Part shown: positions 24,201-29,996 of the stretch, piece after piece
Numbering within the stretch: the first letter of the stretch is position 1
Layout of the letters: each line of letters opens with the position of its first letter
Assembly (NCBI GenBank): GCA_021798135.1
Contig: JAJZYI010000003.1
Coordinates: 1 to 32,483, forward strand
Direction: 5' to 3'
DNA: 32,483 bases
DNA from: Actinomycetes bacterium
Lineage (GTDB): Bacteria > Actinomycetota > Acidimicrobiia > Acidimicrobiales > UBA8190
Program-made: the position numbers and the translations under genes
Notes under the pieces: model-generated
The model's input: only the letters and a program-made list of their open reading frames with translations
The model's database searches: none
What the model was told of the DNA's origin: nothing

Positions 24201-24481
24201 CCCGAGACGGACGCGAGCACCACCCCGACGGCGACCAGGACCACTCCCCCCGCCAGCAGCGCCGCCGCCGGCGTGCCGTCCGACCTGCCGCCGCCACCCC
24301 GTCCTTCCGGACGACGCCGGGCCGCCGCCACGGCTGTCGGCTGCCGCGACCCGCCAGGCTCCCCGGCGGCTCGGCGCGTGGCCTGCGCACGCGTGGGGCT
24401 CACGGGCATCGCAGCGTAGCCGCCGACGGCGATCGACCCTCGGACCCGCGTCCCGGCGCCGCCCCGGTCGGCTCGCCGCAC
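21230..24481 (-). CDS. Hybrid sensor histidine kinase with receiver domain
   Basis: This protein is up to 1083 residues long (1059 if it starts at ATG 24409). It has two membrane helices near residues 74-120, a first GAF-like region, a second GAF domain (about 340-520, ending RVAEELAARIGVALERVDLW), a PAS region (QAVVEASPLAIVELDESG), a HisKA domain with phospho-acceptor His712 in GGVAHDFNNLL, an ATPase domain (LNLALNARDAM; DTGTGM; GTGLGLAGV), a Gly-Asp repeat linker and a C-terminal receiver with Asp1008 in LLVTDVAMPG and VKPF. Gly/Ala/Pro-rich inserts interrupt the GAF and PAS regions. The GTG at 24481 is 2 nt after the EAL gene's stop, suggesting an operon. The ligand sensed is unknown. Confidence 0.9.
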   Translation of the reverse strand: MRRADRGGAGTRVRGSIAVGGYAAMPVSPTRAQATRRAAGEPGGSRQPTAVAAARRRPEGRGGGGRSDGTPAAALLAGGVVLVAVGVVLASVSGAGPAGRALGGALAGAGAVLGVVAVRGARRAAATAPVPGFPWQRALSILAEGAAAPGSPAGTLDDVCERLRRALGADVVAVFDAGTSGERAGGPGTPPAAAPLAVAPLAASPPAAGGAADAEASSTTPVLAGLAVLAASAAVGGHTVGAPVAVAAGPGGPAGRVASGGPAGLLEPGGLVGRIALVPGRDGGVAGVLAVAGPADAVVPAWVEPIVALAAERVSVALDRRRLEESERRGRLGVEHARRHLALLVGAGDALAGALRDPEPALGALGGVVVPMFADWFAVDLVSEGGALQRLVVDGDGCRRGTWSKGAAGAAAHRHPDGDRLVLQVLRDGRPEMVVRRPAGGGSHLPGPDHGDSLPAGGVESMVVVPVRLRGTVVGTASFVTGLDRRGYRMSDLRVAEELAARIGVALERVDLWHASRRAAELAEANEQRLQAVVEASPLAIVELDESGTVVWRNAAARALFRWEQVGRPDPGGAAADGSVPAGAWLGGGARALSEADGPGPGGAPGDTAPGQAADGSPPGAAGGVDPGPARLVWDRARAGEAVVGEVVMAPRAGGGAAQLSVSAAPLRGPDGAVTGALAMVEDVTERQRLVEQFHQAERLGAMARLAGGVAHDFNNLLTVVLGSCELLLDRMDPADPLADEVRAIRSAGQRAAELTSQLLSIGHRRPVQPVVVDPDGVLQAMERVVARVAGRGITVEREASAVPARVLVEPVELERAILNLALNARDAMGDGGHLRLGCGVRTTSGACGDVVDVWVSDTGTGMDAHTAEHCFEPFFTTKPRGSGTGLGLAGVHASVTQAGGSVSIQTRLGVGTTVTMSFPAVADGSPTCVGGGSVDGTGDGDGDGDGDGDGQGGDPIVLVVDDDPDVRRMAVQALVRGGFLVVAAADGAEALGAVAAAADSVDLLVTDVAMPGMSGVELAARLVTASPGLPVLYMSGNAGSAGLAAGADLLVKPFTGEELARRARRAIEAARSAGGAGASSRG
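21638..21672. repeat. short repeat encoding a Gly-Asp linker in the hybrid kinase
   Basis: Six-base units (gtcccc/gtcgcc variants) encode alternating Gly-Asp just before the receiver domain. A flexible, acidic, possibly calcium-binding-looking linker results; a plain spacer is the simpler reading. Confidence 0.7.
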
Positions 24482-24483
24482 GA

Positions 24484-26577
24484 TCAGCTCGGGGCCGAGA
24501 GCGCCGGTCCCCGCCCGCTGCCAGGCGCACCCGCACCGGCATGGGTCCCCGGCGCCCCACCGGTGCCGAAGGACGTGCCGGCCGGCGCCCCCAAGAGCGC
24601 CAGCAGGTCACCTTCGGCCATGGGCCTGGCGAAGTGGTAGCCCTGCAGCAGGTCGTAGCCGATGGCCCGCATGGAGCGGGCCAGGTCGGCGTCCTCCACC
24701 CCCTCGGCCACGGCAGCGAGCCCCAGGCGGTGCGCCAGCTCTCGCACGGACCTGACGATCGCCTCGTCGGCCGCGGAGGTCGCCGAGCGCCGGACGAAGC
24801 CCATGTCGACCTTGAGCTCGTCCAGCGGCAGCTGCGGCAGGGCAGCAAGGGAGGTGTACCCCGTCCCGAAGTCGTCCATGGACACGCGCACCCCCCGCTC
24901 GTGCAGCGGCTCCAGCAGGTTCATGGCCTGCACCAGGTCGACCGCCGCGGTCTCCGTCACCTCCACCGTCAGCGCGCCCGGCGGCAGGTCGCGCTCGGCC
25001 AGCTGGGCCAGGATCCAGTCGGCCAGGTCAGGCTTGCCGACCGTGCGAGCCGACACGTTGACCGACACGGGGAGGTCGATGCCGGCCCGGTGCCAGCGGG
25101 CCGCCGCGTCCAGCGCAGCGCCGAACACCCACTCCGTCAGGCGGTCGACCATGCCCGTGCGCTCCGCCAACGGGATGAACCGGCCCGGCGGCACCGAGCC
25201 GTGGACCGGGCTCTCCCAGCGCAGCAGCGCCTCGGTGGCCACGACGGCACCGGTCGCGGCGTCCACCTGGGGCTGGAACGCCATCCACAGCTCGCCGCGC
25301 TCGGCAGCCAGCCGCAGGTCGGACAGCAGCGCCAGGTCGTCGGCGCTCAGGGTCCCGTCCGTGCCGTCCCATCGCCTGCTGCGGTCCCCTGCCTCGGTCG
25401 CCGCCCGCGCGCCCAGGGCGGCGCGCCGGACCAGCTCGGCCACGGATGGGCCGTCGTCGGGACCCAGCGCCACACCCACGTGGCCCCGGAGGGCCACCTC
25501 GACCGACCCGACCAGGTACCTGCCGGCGTCGACGGTGCCGGCGACGAGCGCGGCAAGAGCGCGCCCGCCGGCGGCGACCGAACCGGCCTGGGCGGCCGGT
25601 TCGCCGTCGGGCGCGCTGGACGCCCGGTCGCACCCGGGTGCACCGCCCACCGACGCGACGTCGCACCACCTGACCGCCACCACCAGCTCGTCGCTGGCGA
25701 TCCTCCCGATCACGGCCTCCGCCGGCAGGACCTGGCCGATGTCCTCGACCGCACGGCGCAGCAGCTCCGTCGCCACCGGGTACCCGAGGGCGTCGCGGGC
25801 GTCGGCCAGGCCCGCCAGCGCCACCACCGCCACGACGAGCGGGTCGGCACCGTCCCACGCCGCCAGCCGCCGGGCGACGCCGGTCCCGTTCGGGAGGCCC
25901 GTGTCGGGGTCGACCGAGCCGGTCTGCTGCATCGAGCGCACGAGCAGCCAGACCAGGCCTGCACCTGCCAGCAGGGCGACGCCCGTGCCGGCGGCCACCA
26001 CGGCGGCGGCAGCGGGCCCGGTGGCGACCAGCTCGGCCACCAGGATGCTCGACGACGCCAGCGCCGTGTGCACCAGCACCGCCCGGCCGCCGAGGAAGAG
26101 CCCCACCACCGCCACCACGGGGAACAGGACCGGGAGCACGGCGAGGGCGGTGCTCCGGGTGCCACCGGCCCACAGCACGACGGCGCCGGCCACCGGCACC
26201 GAGCCGGCCACGAGGTGGCTGGCCAGCGGGCCGACCCGGCGGGCCGCCACCAGCGCCAGCCACGGCGCGAGCACCACCGCCCCGGCCGCCAGGACCCACC
26301 GCAGGCGGTCCGGTGGCCAGCCGCCCAGCCACGCCGTCGCCACCCACGAGCCCACCACCAGGACGAGCAGCAGCCGCAGGACCGACAGGGGGCTCAGCAG
26401 CTCCAGCGGCGCACCCAGGGCGAACCACGACCGGATCTTGGGGAACATGCGGTTGCGAACCGGGACCGCCGCGTCGAGCCGGCGGCTGGTGACCGGCACG
26501 GTCGCACCGCCCCGCTCCCCCGACCAGCCCTGCCAGGTCGCGCCCCTGAAGCCGTTGCCGGTCACGTCCTCGGGCAT
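24484..26577 (-). CDS. Membrane EAL-domain protein with degenerate GGDEF (c-di-GMP phosphodiesterase)
   Basis: This protein is about 697 residues from ATG 26577. Around six hydrophobic helices (about residues 55-230) are followed by a GGDEF-like domain and an EAL domain. The GGDEF motif is replaced by ASDEL (Asp296), so cyclase activity is unlikely. The EAL domain keeps its catalytic set: Glu449 in EALLRW, VNVSA, EVTET, DDFGTGYTS, LKVD, AEGVED and QGYHFARP. It should hydrolyse cyclic di-GMP at the membrane. The frame is open 65 codons further upstream, but those codons are translated minisatellite sequence, so I reject them. ATG 26448, nearer the first helix, is an alternative. It is 2 nt ahead of the hybrid kinase and probably co-transcribed. 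Confidence 0.88.
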   Translation of the reverse strand: MPEDVTGNGFRGATWQGWSGERGGATVPVTSRRLDAAVPVRNRMFPKIRSWFALGAPLELLSPLSVLRLLLVLVVGSWVATAWLGGWPPDRLRWVLAAGAVVLAPWLALVAARRVGPLASHLVAGSVPVAGAVVLWAGGTRSTALAVLPVLFPVVAVVGLFLGGRAVLVHTALASSSILVAELVATGPAAAAVVAAGTGVALLAGAGLVWLLVRSMQQTGSVDPDTGLPNGTGVARRLAAWDGADPLVVAVVALAGLADARDALGYPVATELLRRAVEDIGQVLPAEAVIGRIASDELVVAVRWCDVASVGGAPGCDRASSAPDGEPAAQAGSVAAGGRALAALVAGTVDAGRYLVGSVEVALRGHVGVALGPDDGPSVAELVRRAALGARAATEAGDRSRRWDGTDGTLSADDLALLSDLRLAAERGELWMAFQPQVDAATGAVVATEALLRWESPVHGSVPPGRFIPLAERTGMVDRLTEWVFGAALDAAARWHRAGIDLPVSVNVSARTVGKPDLADWILAQLAERDLPPGALTVEVTETAAVDLVQAMNLLEPLHERGVRVSMDDFGTGYTSLAALPQLPLDELKVDMGFVRRSATSAADEAIVRSVRELAHRLGLAAVAEGVEDADLARSMRAIGYDLLQGYHFARPMAEGDLLALLGAPAGTSFGTGGAPGTHAGAGAPGSGRGPALSAPS

Positions 26578-26709
26578 CGGCCACCCGGGGCCGCCGGTGA
26601 ACGCTCTCGTGCTGGCGGGCTCCCGTGTTGTCGGGCCGTTGAGGCGAGGCGCGGGCCGGGCGGCGCGCGGCTGCGCCCGACTCCCGGCACGCCCCTGCCC
26701 TGGCGAACG

Positions 26710-26821
26710 GGGCCTTCGGAACACCGGGCCTTCGAGGGACCGGGCCTTCGGAACACCGGGCCTTCGGAACACCGGGCCTTCGGAACACCGGGCCTTCAGA
26801 ACACCGGGCCTTCAAGGAACC
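26710..26821. repeat. seven-copy 16-bp tandem repeat between the EAL and hydrolase genes
   Basis: Seven units of gggccttcggaacacc, with variants in units 2, 6 and 7, lie between the EAL start and the hydrolase stop. The hydrolase stop codon (26812-26814) falls inside unit 7. The 16-bp period is not divisible by three. Confidence 0.93.
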
Positions 26822-27747
26822 GGGCCCGCTCCGTCCTCGCCGGCGGGCCCACGCGGCGACTGGTGCCCTGCGCCGTGCAGCATCCGCACGACGTGCCCGA
26901 GGGCGACCGACCAGGCCGGGCTGCGGGCGTCGAGCACGCCGCGGTGCCCGACGCCGGCGACCGTCTCGACGACCACGTCGTCCCCTGCCGCGACGGCGGC
27001 CCGGGCGTAGCGGCGGCACGCCGACGCCGGGACCACGTCGTCGGCCGCGCCGTGCACGAGCACCTGGGGCACGCCGAGCGGCAGGTGCGACATCGGCGAC
27101 GCCAGGCGGAGCCGCTCGCCCGACGGGTCGGGCCCGAGCAGCGCCCGCACCGCCTTCCGCCCGCCGCCGGCAGCCGCCCCCGCCAGGTCCGCCACGCCGG
27201 CGAGCGACACGACGCCCCGCGGCACCAGCGCCGCGGCCACCGGCGCACCGGCGGCCCCAGGAGCCGAGCCCGGCGCACCGGGCGGCAGGCGGTGCCGCGC
27301 CGCCGCCCACAGCGCCAGGTGCCCGCCCGCCGAGTGGCCGCACAGGACGACCGCTCCGCTGTCCACCTCGTCGAGGTGCCGCAGGTGCTCCACCGCCGCA
27401 GCCACGTCGTCGAACGTGGCCGGCCAGCCGCCGCCGCGCCCGAGCAGGCCGGTCCGCCGGTACTCCACGTTCCACGCGGCCAGGCCCCGGCGGGCCAGGT
27501 CACGCGCCAGCCCGTTCATGAGCGCCTTGGTGTACGGACCACGCCAGTAGCCGCCGTGCAGCAGGACCACGACCGGCAGCGGGCGGTCGGCATCCGCCGG
27601 CAGCCACAGGTCGGCCACCTGGCTGGAGCTGGCGCCGTAGCGGTGCGCCCGCCGCTCGACGGCGCGGTGCGCCGGTGTGCCGGCGGCCCGGCTCTGCACG
27701 CCCGGGGAGCCCGGCGACGCACCACCGCTGTCGAGTCGGAGATCCAC
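26812..27747 (-). CDS. Alpha/beta hydrolase (arylformamidase/esterase-like)
   Basis: This 311-residue alpha/beta hydrolase has HGGYWRG (64-70), the oxyanion region typical of kynurenine formamidase and hormone-sensitive-lipase-like esterases, and the nucleophile Ser139 in GHSAGGH. VHGAADDVVP supplies the acid residue and VAGVGHRG the histidine. A small-molecule esterase or amidase role is likely; a true kynurenine formamidase is possible, but no tryptophan-degradation gene is nearby. The open frame runs back through the tRNA gene to 27882, so the start must be later. GTG 27747 with AGAAGG five bases upstream is chosen. The C-terminus runs into a 16-bp minisatellite, so its last residues may vary. 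Confidence 0.83.
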   Translation of the reverse strand: MDLRLDSGGASPGSPGVQSRAAGTPAHRAVERRAHRYGASSSQVADLWLPADADRPLPVVVLLHGGYWRGPYTKALMNGLARDLARRGLAAWNVEYRRTGLLGRGGGWPATFDDVAAAVEHLRHLDEVDSGAVVLCGHSAGGHLALWAAARHRLPPGAPGSAPGAAGAPVAAALVPRGVVSLAGVADLAGAAAGGGRKAVRALLGPDPSGERLRLASPMSHLPLGVPQVLVHGAADDVVPASACRRYARAAVAAGDDVVVETVAGVGHRGVLDARSPAWSVALGHVVRMLHGAGHQSPRGPAGEDGAGPVP

Positions 27748-27808
27748 GGCTGCCTTCTGACCTTCCGAGCTGACCTTCCGAGGAGCCGTCGGCACCGCCG
27801 GACGGCAG

Positions 27809-27881
27809 CTGGCGGGGGAGGGCTCGAACCTCCAACCTCCTGATCCAAAGTCAGGCGTTCTGCCGGTTGAACTACCCGCCA
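27809..27881 (-). tRNA. tRNA-Gln (anticodon UUG)
   Basis: This 73-base cloverleaf has a seven-base acceptor stem TGGCGGG/CCCGCCA and discriminator G, a D stem GTTC/GAAC, an anticodon stem CCTGA/TCAGG with loop CTTTGGA (anticodon TTG) and a T stem GGAGG/CCTCC with loop TTCGAGC. The 3' CCA is not encoded. It reads CAA and CAG glutamine codons. Confidence 0.96.
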
Positions 27882-27894
27882 TGGGCGCAGGTGC

Positions 27895-27900
27895 AGTATC
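27895..27900 (-). promoter_or_regulatory. probable tRNA-Gln -10 box (GATACT)
   Basis: GATACT lies 13 bases before the tRNA 5' end, leaving a short precursor leader. No good -35 element is seen. Confidence 0.4.
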
Positions 27901-27979
27901 CCACCACGCGGCGCTCCCATGCGGCCCCTGCGGCGGTCCCCTGCCGGCTGCGGCTTGGCGCCGGCCAGGCCAGGCCAGC

Positions 27980-27985
27980 TATCCT
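27980..27985 (+). promoter_or_regulatory. probable bS22 -10 box (TATCCT)
   Basis: TATCCT ends ten bases before the ATG at 27996, so the leader would be only about three bases. Confidence 0.45.
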
Positions 27986-27995
27986 GCTCGGCGTC

Positions 27996-28097
27996 ATGGG
28001 ATCGCTGATCAAGAAGCGCCGCAAGCGCATGCGCAAGAAGAAGCACAAGAAGATGCTGAAGGCCACGCGCTGGCAGCGGCGGGCAGCCGGCAAGTAG
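27996..28097 (+). CDS. Small ribosomal protein bS22 (AURKAIP1/COX24-domain type)
   Basis: This 33-residue, extremely basic protein begins MGSLIKKRRKRMRKKKHKK and ends QRRAAGK. Length and pattern match the actinobacterial AURKAIP1/COX24-domain protein, found as bS22 in the mycobacterial 30S subunit. It has its own TATCCT box and a stem-loop at its stop codon. A longer frame from 27867 exists, but the family starts at this ATG. It is divergent from tRNA-Gln. Confidence 0.92.
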   Translation: MGSLIKKRRKRMRKKKHKKMLKATRWQRRAAGK

Positions 28098-28114
28098 CTC
28101 CGTCGCCGGCTGCC
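28082..28114 (+). terminator. stem-loop at the end of the bS22 gene
   Basis: A perfect 10-bp inverted repeat (ggcagccggc/gccggctgcc) has a 13-base loop that contains the stop codon TAG. It has no T run. It could terminate transcription or stabilise the 3' end. Confidence 0.55.
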
Positions 28115-28196
28115 GGTCGCCCGTGGCGCTGGCGGCGCCGCCCCGGTGGCCGTCCCTGCCGCCGTGTGCCCGACAGCGGCTCGACCGGCGTCACCG

Positions 28197-29090
28197 TCAC
28201 GGCGTGCCGGCACTGGTGGCGCTGGCGTCAGCTCGGCCGGCACCTTCCGACCCGAGCGTCCGGACCGGGACGAGCGGGGCTCGGCGCCCGCCGACCTCCA
28301 GCCAGGACCGGCCCTGCAGCCCGAGCTCCTCTGGCGTGCCCTCCACGAACCAGGTCGACCCGCTGCCAGCGAGCATCGGCCGCCGGTTGGTGGCGCCTGC
28401 CAGGGCGTCGCGCCATGCCCCCATCTCCGGAAGGACGGCCAGGGCGGCCGGCTCCAGGTCGTTGACCGGACCGGCCGGGGAGGTGTCGTGCGCCGCCGTC
28501 CGCGGCGCCGCTCCGAGCTCGTCCCACGCCCGGTAGCACGCTGCGGTCTCGACGCCGATCGGCGGCACGAGCAGGACGTACGCCGCCGGCCGCGGCGGCA
28601 ACGGCCGGACCACCTCCCCGATCCCGCTCACGGCGGCACGCCCGCCGATGACGCAGAACGGCACGTCGGCGCCGAGGCGCACTGCCAGCTCAGGATCGAC
28701 GGCGCCGGCCCAGCGCAGCACCGCCGCCGCGTCGGCGGACCCGCCGCCGAGCCCTGCCCGCGTCGGGATCCGCTTGCGCAGCGTGACCGCCGCGGTGGTG
28801 CCGGCAGCCCGAAGGGCCCGGCACACCAGGTTCCCGGGCCCGGCGTCGACGTCACCGGTGCCGAGGCCACCGACGACCTCGTCGAGCACCCGGAGCGAGC
28901 TGCCGGCCTCGAACGACAGCTCGTCGAACAGGTCGACCGTGACCATCTCGGCCTCGATCAGGTGGAAACCGTCCGGGCGCACGCCGACGATCCTGAGCGA
29001 CACCGTCAGCTTGGCGGGGGCGAGCACCGTCGCCGGCGTGGCCCTCCCCTCGGCCCTGGTCCCGTCTTCTCGGGGCTCCCGCCCGGTCAC
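28197..29090 (-). CDS. ispE: 4-diphosphocytidyl-2-C-methyl-D-erythritol kinase
   Basis: This 297-residue GHMP kinase phosphorylates CDP-methylerythritol in the non-mevalonate isoprenoid pathway. The family landmarks are APAKLTVSLRIVGVRPDGFH at the N-terminus, RIPTRAGLGGGSADAAAVL (ATP-binding glycine loop with the catalytic Asp), ADVPFC and MLAGSGSTWF. The GTG at 29090 overlaps the rsmA stop (GTGA), so the two are translationally coupled, as in other actinobacteria. The first 20 residues are a poorly conserved polar leader. It converges on bS22. Confidence 0.96.
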   Translation of the reverse strand: MTGREPREDGTRAEGRATPATVLAPAKLTVSLRIVGVRPDGFHLIEAEMVTVDLFDELSFEAGSSLRVLDEVVGGLGTGDVDAGPGNLVCRALRAAGTTAAVTLRKRIPTRAGLGGGSADAAAVLRWAGAVDPELAVRLGADVPFCVIGGRAAVSGIGEVVRPLPPRPAAYVLLVPPIGVETAACYRAWDELGAAPRTAAHDTSPAGPVNDLEPAALAVLPEMGAWRDALAGATNRRPMLAGSGSTWFVEGTPEELGLQGRSWLEVGGRRAPLVPVRTLGSEGAGRADASATSAGTP

Positions 29091-29917
29091 GTCGCGTGCG
29101 GCCACGCCGCCAGTCTGCCCCACGCCTCGACGTCGAGCTGCTCCGCGCGTGCCTCCGGGCTGACGCCGGCAGCGGCGAACGCGTCGGGTGCCACCACACC
29201 GGCCAGTGACCGCCGGAGCATCTTCCGACGCTGGGCGAACCCCGCTCGCACCACGGCGAAGAGCCGGTCGGGGCCGACACGGGCGGGATCGACGGCTGGC
29301 TCCGCCAGCCGTCGGAACGACACGAGCGCCGACTCGACGTTCGGGCGGGGAACGAACACGGTGGCAGGCACCCGCCCGACGATCCGGGCCTCGGCCCAGT
29401 ACGACACGTGCACCGACACGCCGCCGTAGGCCTTGGAGCCCGGGCCCGCAGCCAGCCGCTCGGCCACCTCGCGCTGGACCATCACGAGCAGCCGCTGCAC
29501 CGCGGGTGCCTCGTCGAGCACCCGGAGCACGATGGGAACGGCCACGTTGTAGGGCAGGTTGGCGACCAGGGCCCAGCGTGGCGCTCCGGCCAGGAGCTCG
29601 GGCCATCGCAGCGACGTCGCGTCGGCATGCACCACCTGCACGCCCGCTGGCTCGACCAGGCGCTGCAGCACGGGCACCAGGTGCCGGTCGGCCTCGATCG
29701 CCGTCACCGCGGCGCCTGCGTCCGCGAGAGCCAGCGTCAGCGAACCCAGGCCTGCGCCGACCTCGACGACGTGGTCCCCGGGGCCCACCTCGGCCAGCCG
29801 CACGATGCGCCGCGCCGTGTTCGGGTCGCCGAGGAAGTTCTGCCCGAGGGCGCGACTGGGCCGCAGACCGTGCTCATGGAGCAGGCGGCGCGCACCGGTC
29901 TGGGGGCTCTCTGCCAT
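29087..29917 (-). CDS. rsmA: 16S rRNA dimethyladenosine transferase
   Basis: This 276-residue S-adenosylmethionine-dependent methyltransferase makes two adjacent N6,N6-dimethyladenosines at the 3' end of 16S rRNA. Motifs are LGQNFLGDPNTARRIV, the SAM-binding VVEVGAGLGSLTLALAD, the catalytic NLPYNVAVPI and FVPRPNVESALV. The C-terminal small domain contains FAQRRKMLRRSL. Length is normal. The frame is open far upstream, but the family begins near the ATG at 29917 (MAESPQTGARRLL). Upstream CAGACT at six bases is a poor -10 match. It precedes ispE with a 4-nt overlap. The usual actinobacterial neighbour rpfB is not seen; a DUF11-type protein sits there instead. Confidence 0.96.
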   Translation of the reverse strand: MAESPQTGARRLLHEHGLRPSRALGQNFLGDPNTARRIVRLAEVGPGDHVVEVGAGLGSLTLALADAGAAVTAIEADRHLVPVLQRLVEPAGVQVVHADATSLRWPELLAGAPRWALVANLPYNVAVPIVLRVLDEAPAVQRLLVMVQREVAERLAAGPGSKAYGGVSVHVSYWAEARIVGRVPATVFVPRPNVESALVSFRRLAEPAVDPARVGPDRLFAVVRAGFAQRRKMLRRSLAGVVAPDAFAAAGVSPEARAEQLDVEAWGRLAAWPHAT

Positions 29918-29996
29918 CACCCCAGTCTGCCCGGAGCCGCCCGGCCACCCGGCCGTGGCGTCCGGAGGCCCTGCCTGCCGCCGCTGCCGACCCGTG

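Noticed and set aside
26578..26772. 65-residue N-terminal extension of the EAL protein
   Set aside because: It is a translation of the 16-bp minisatellite plus low-complexity sequence with no ribosome-binding site.
27748..27882. 45-residue N-terminal extension of the alpha/beta hydrolase
   Set aside because: It runs through the tRNA-Gln gene, and a later GTG has a good ribosome-binding site.
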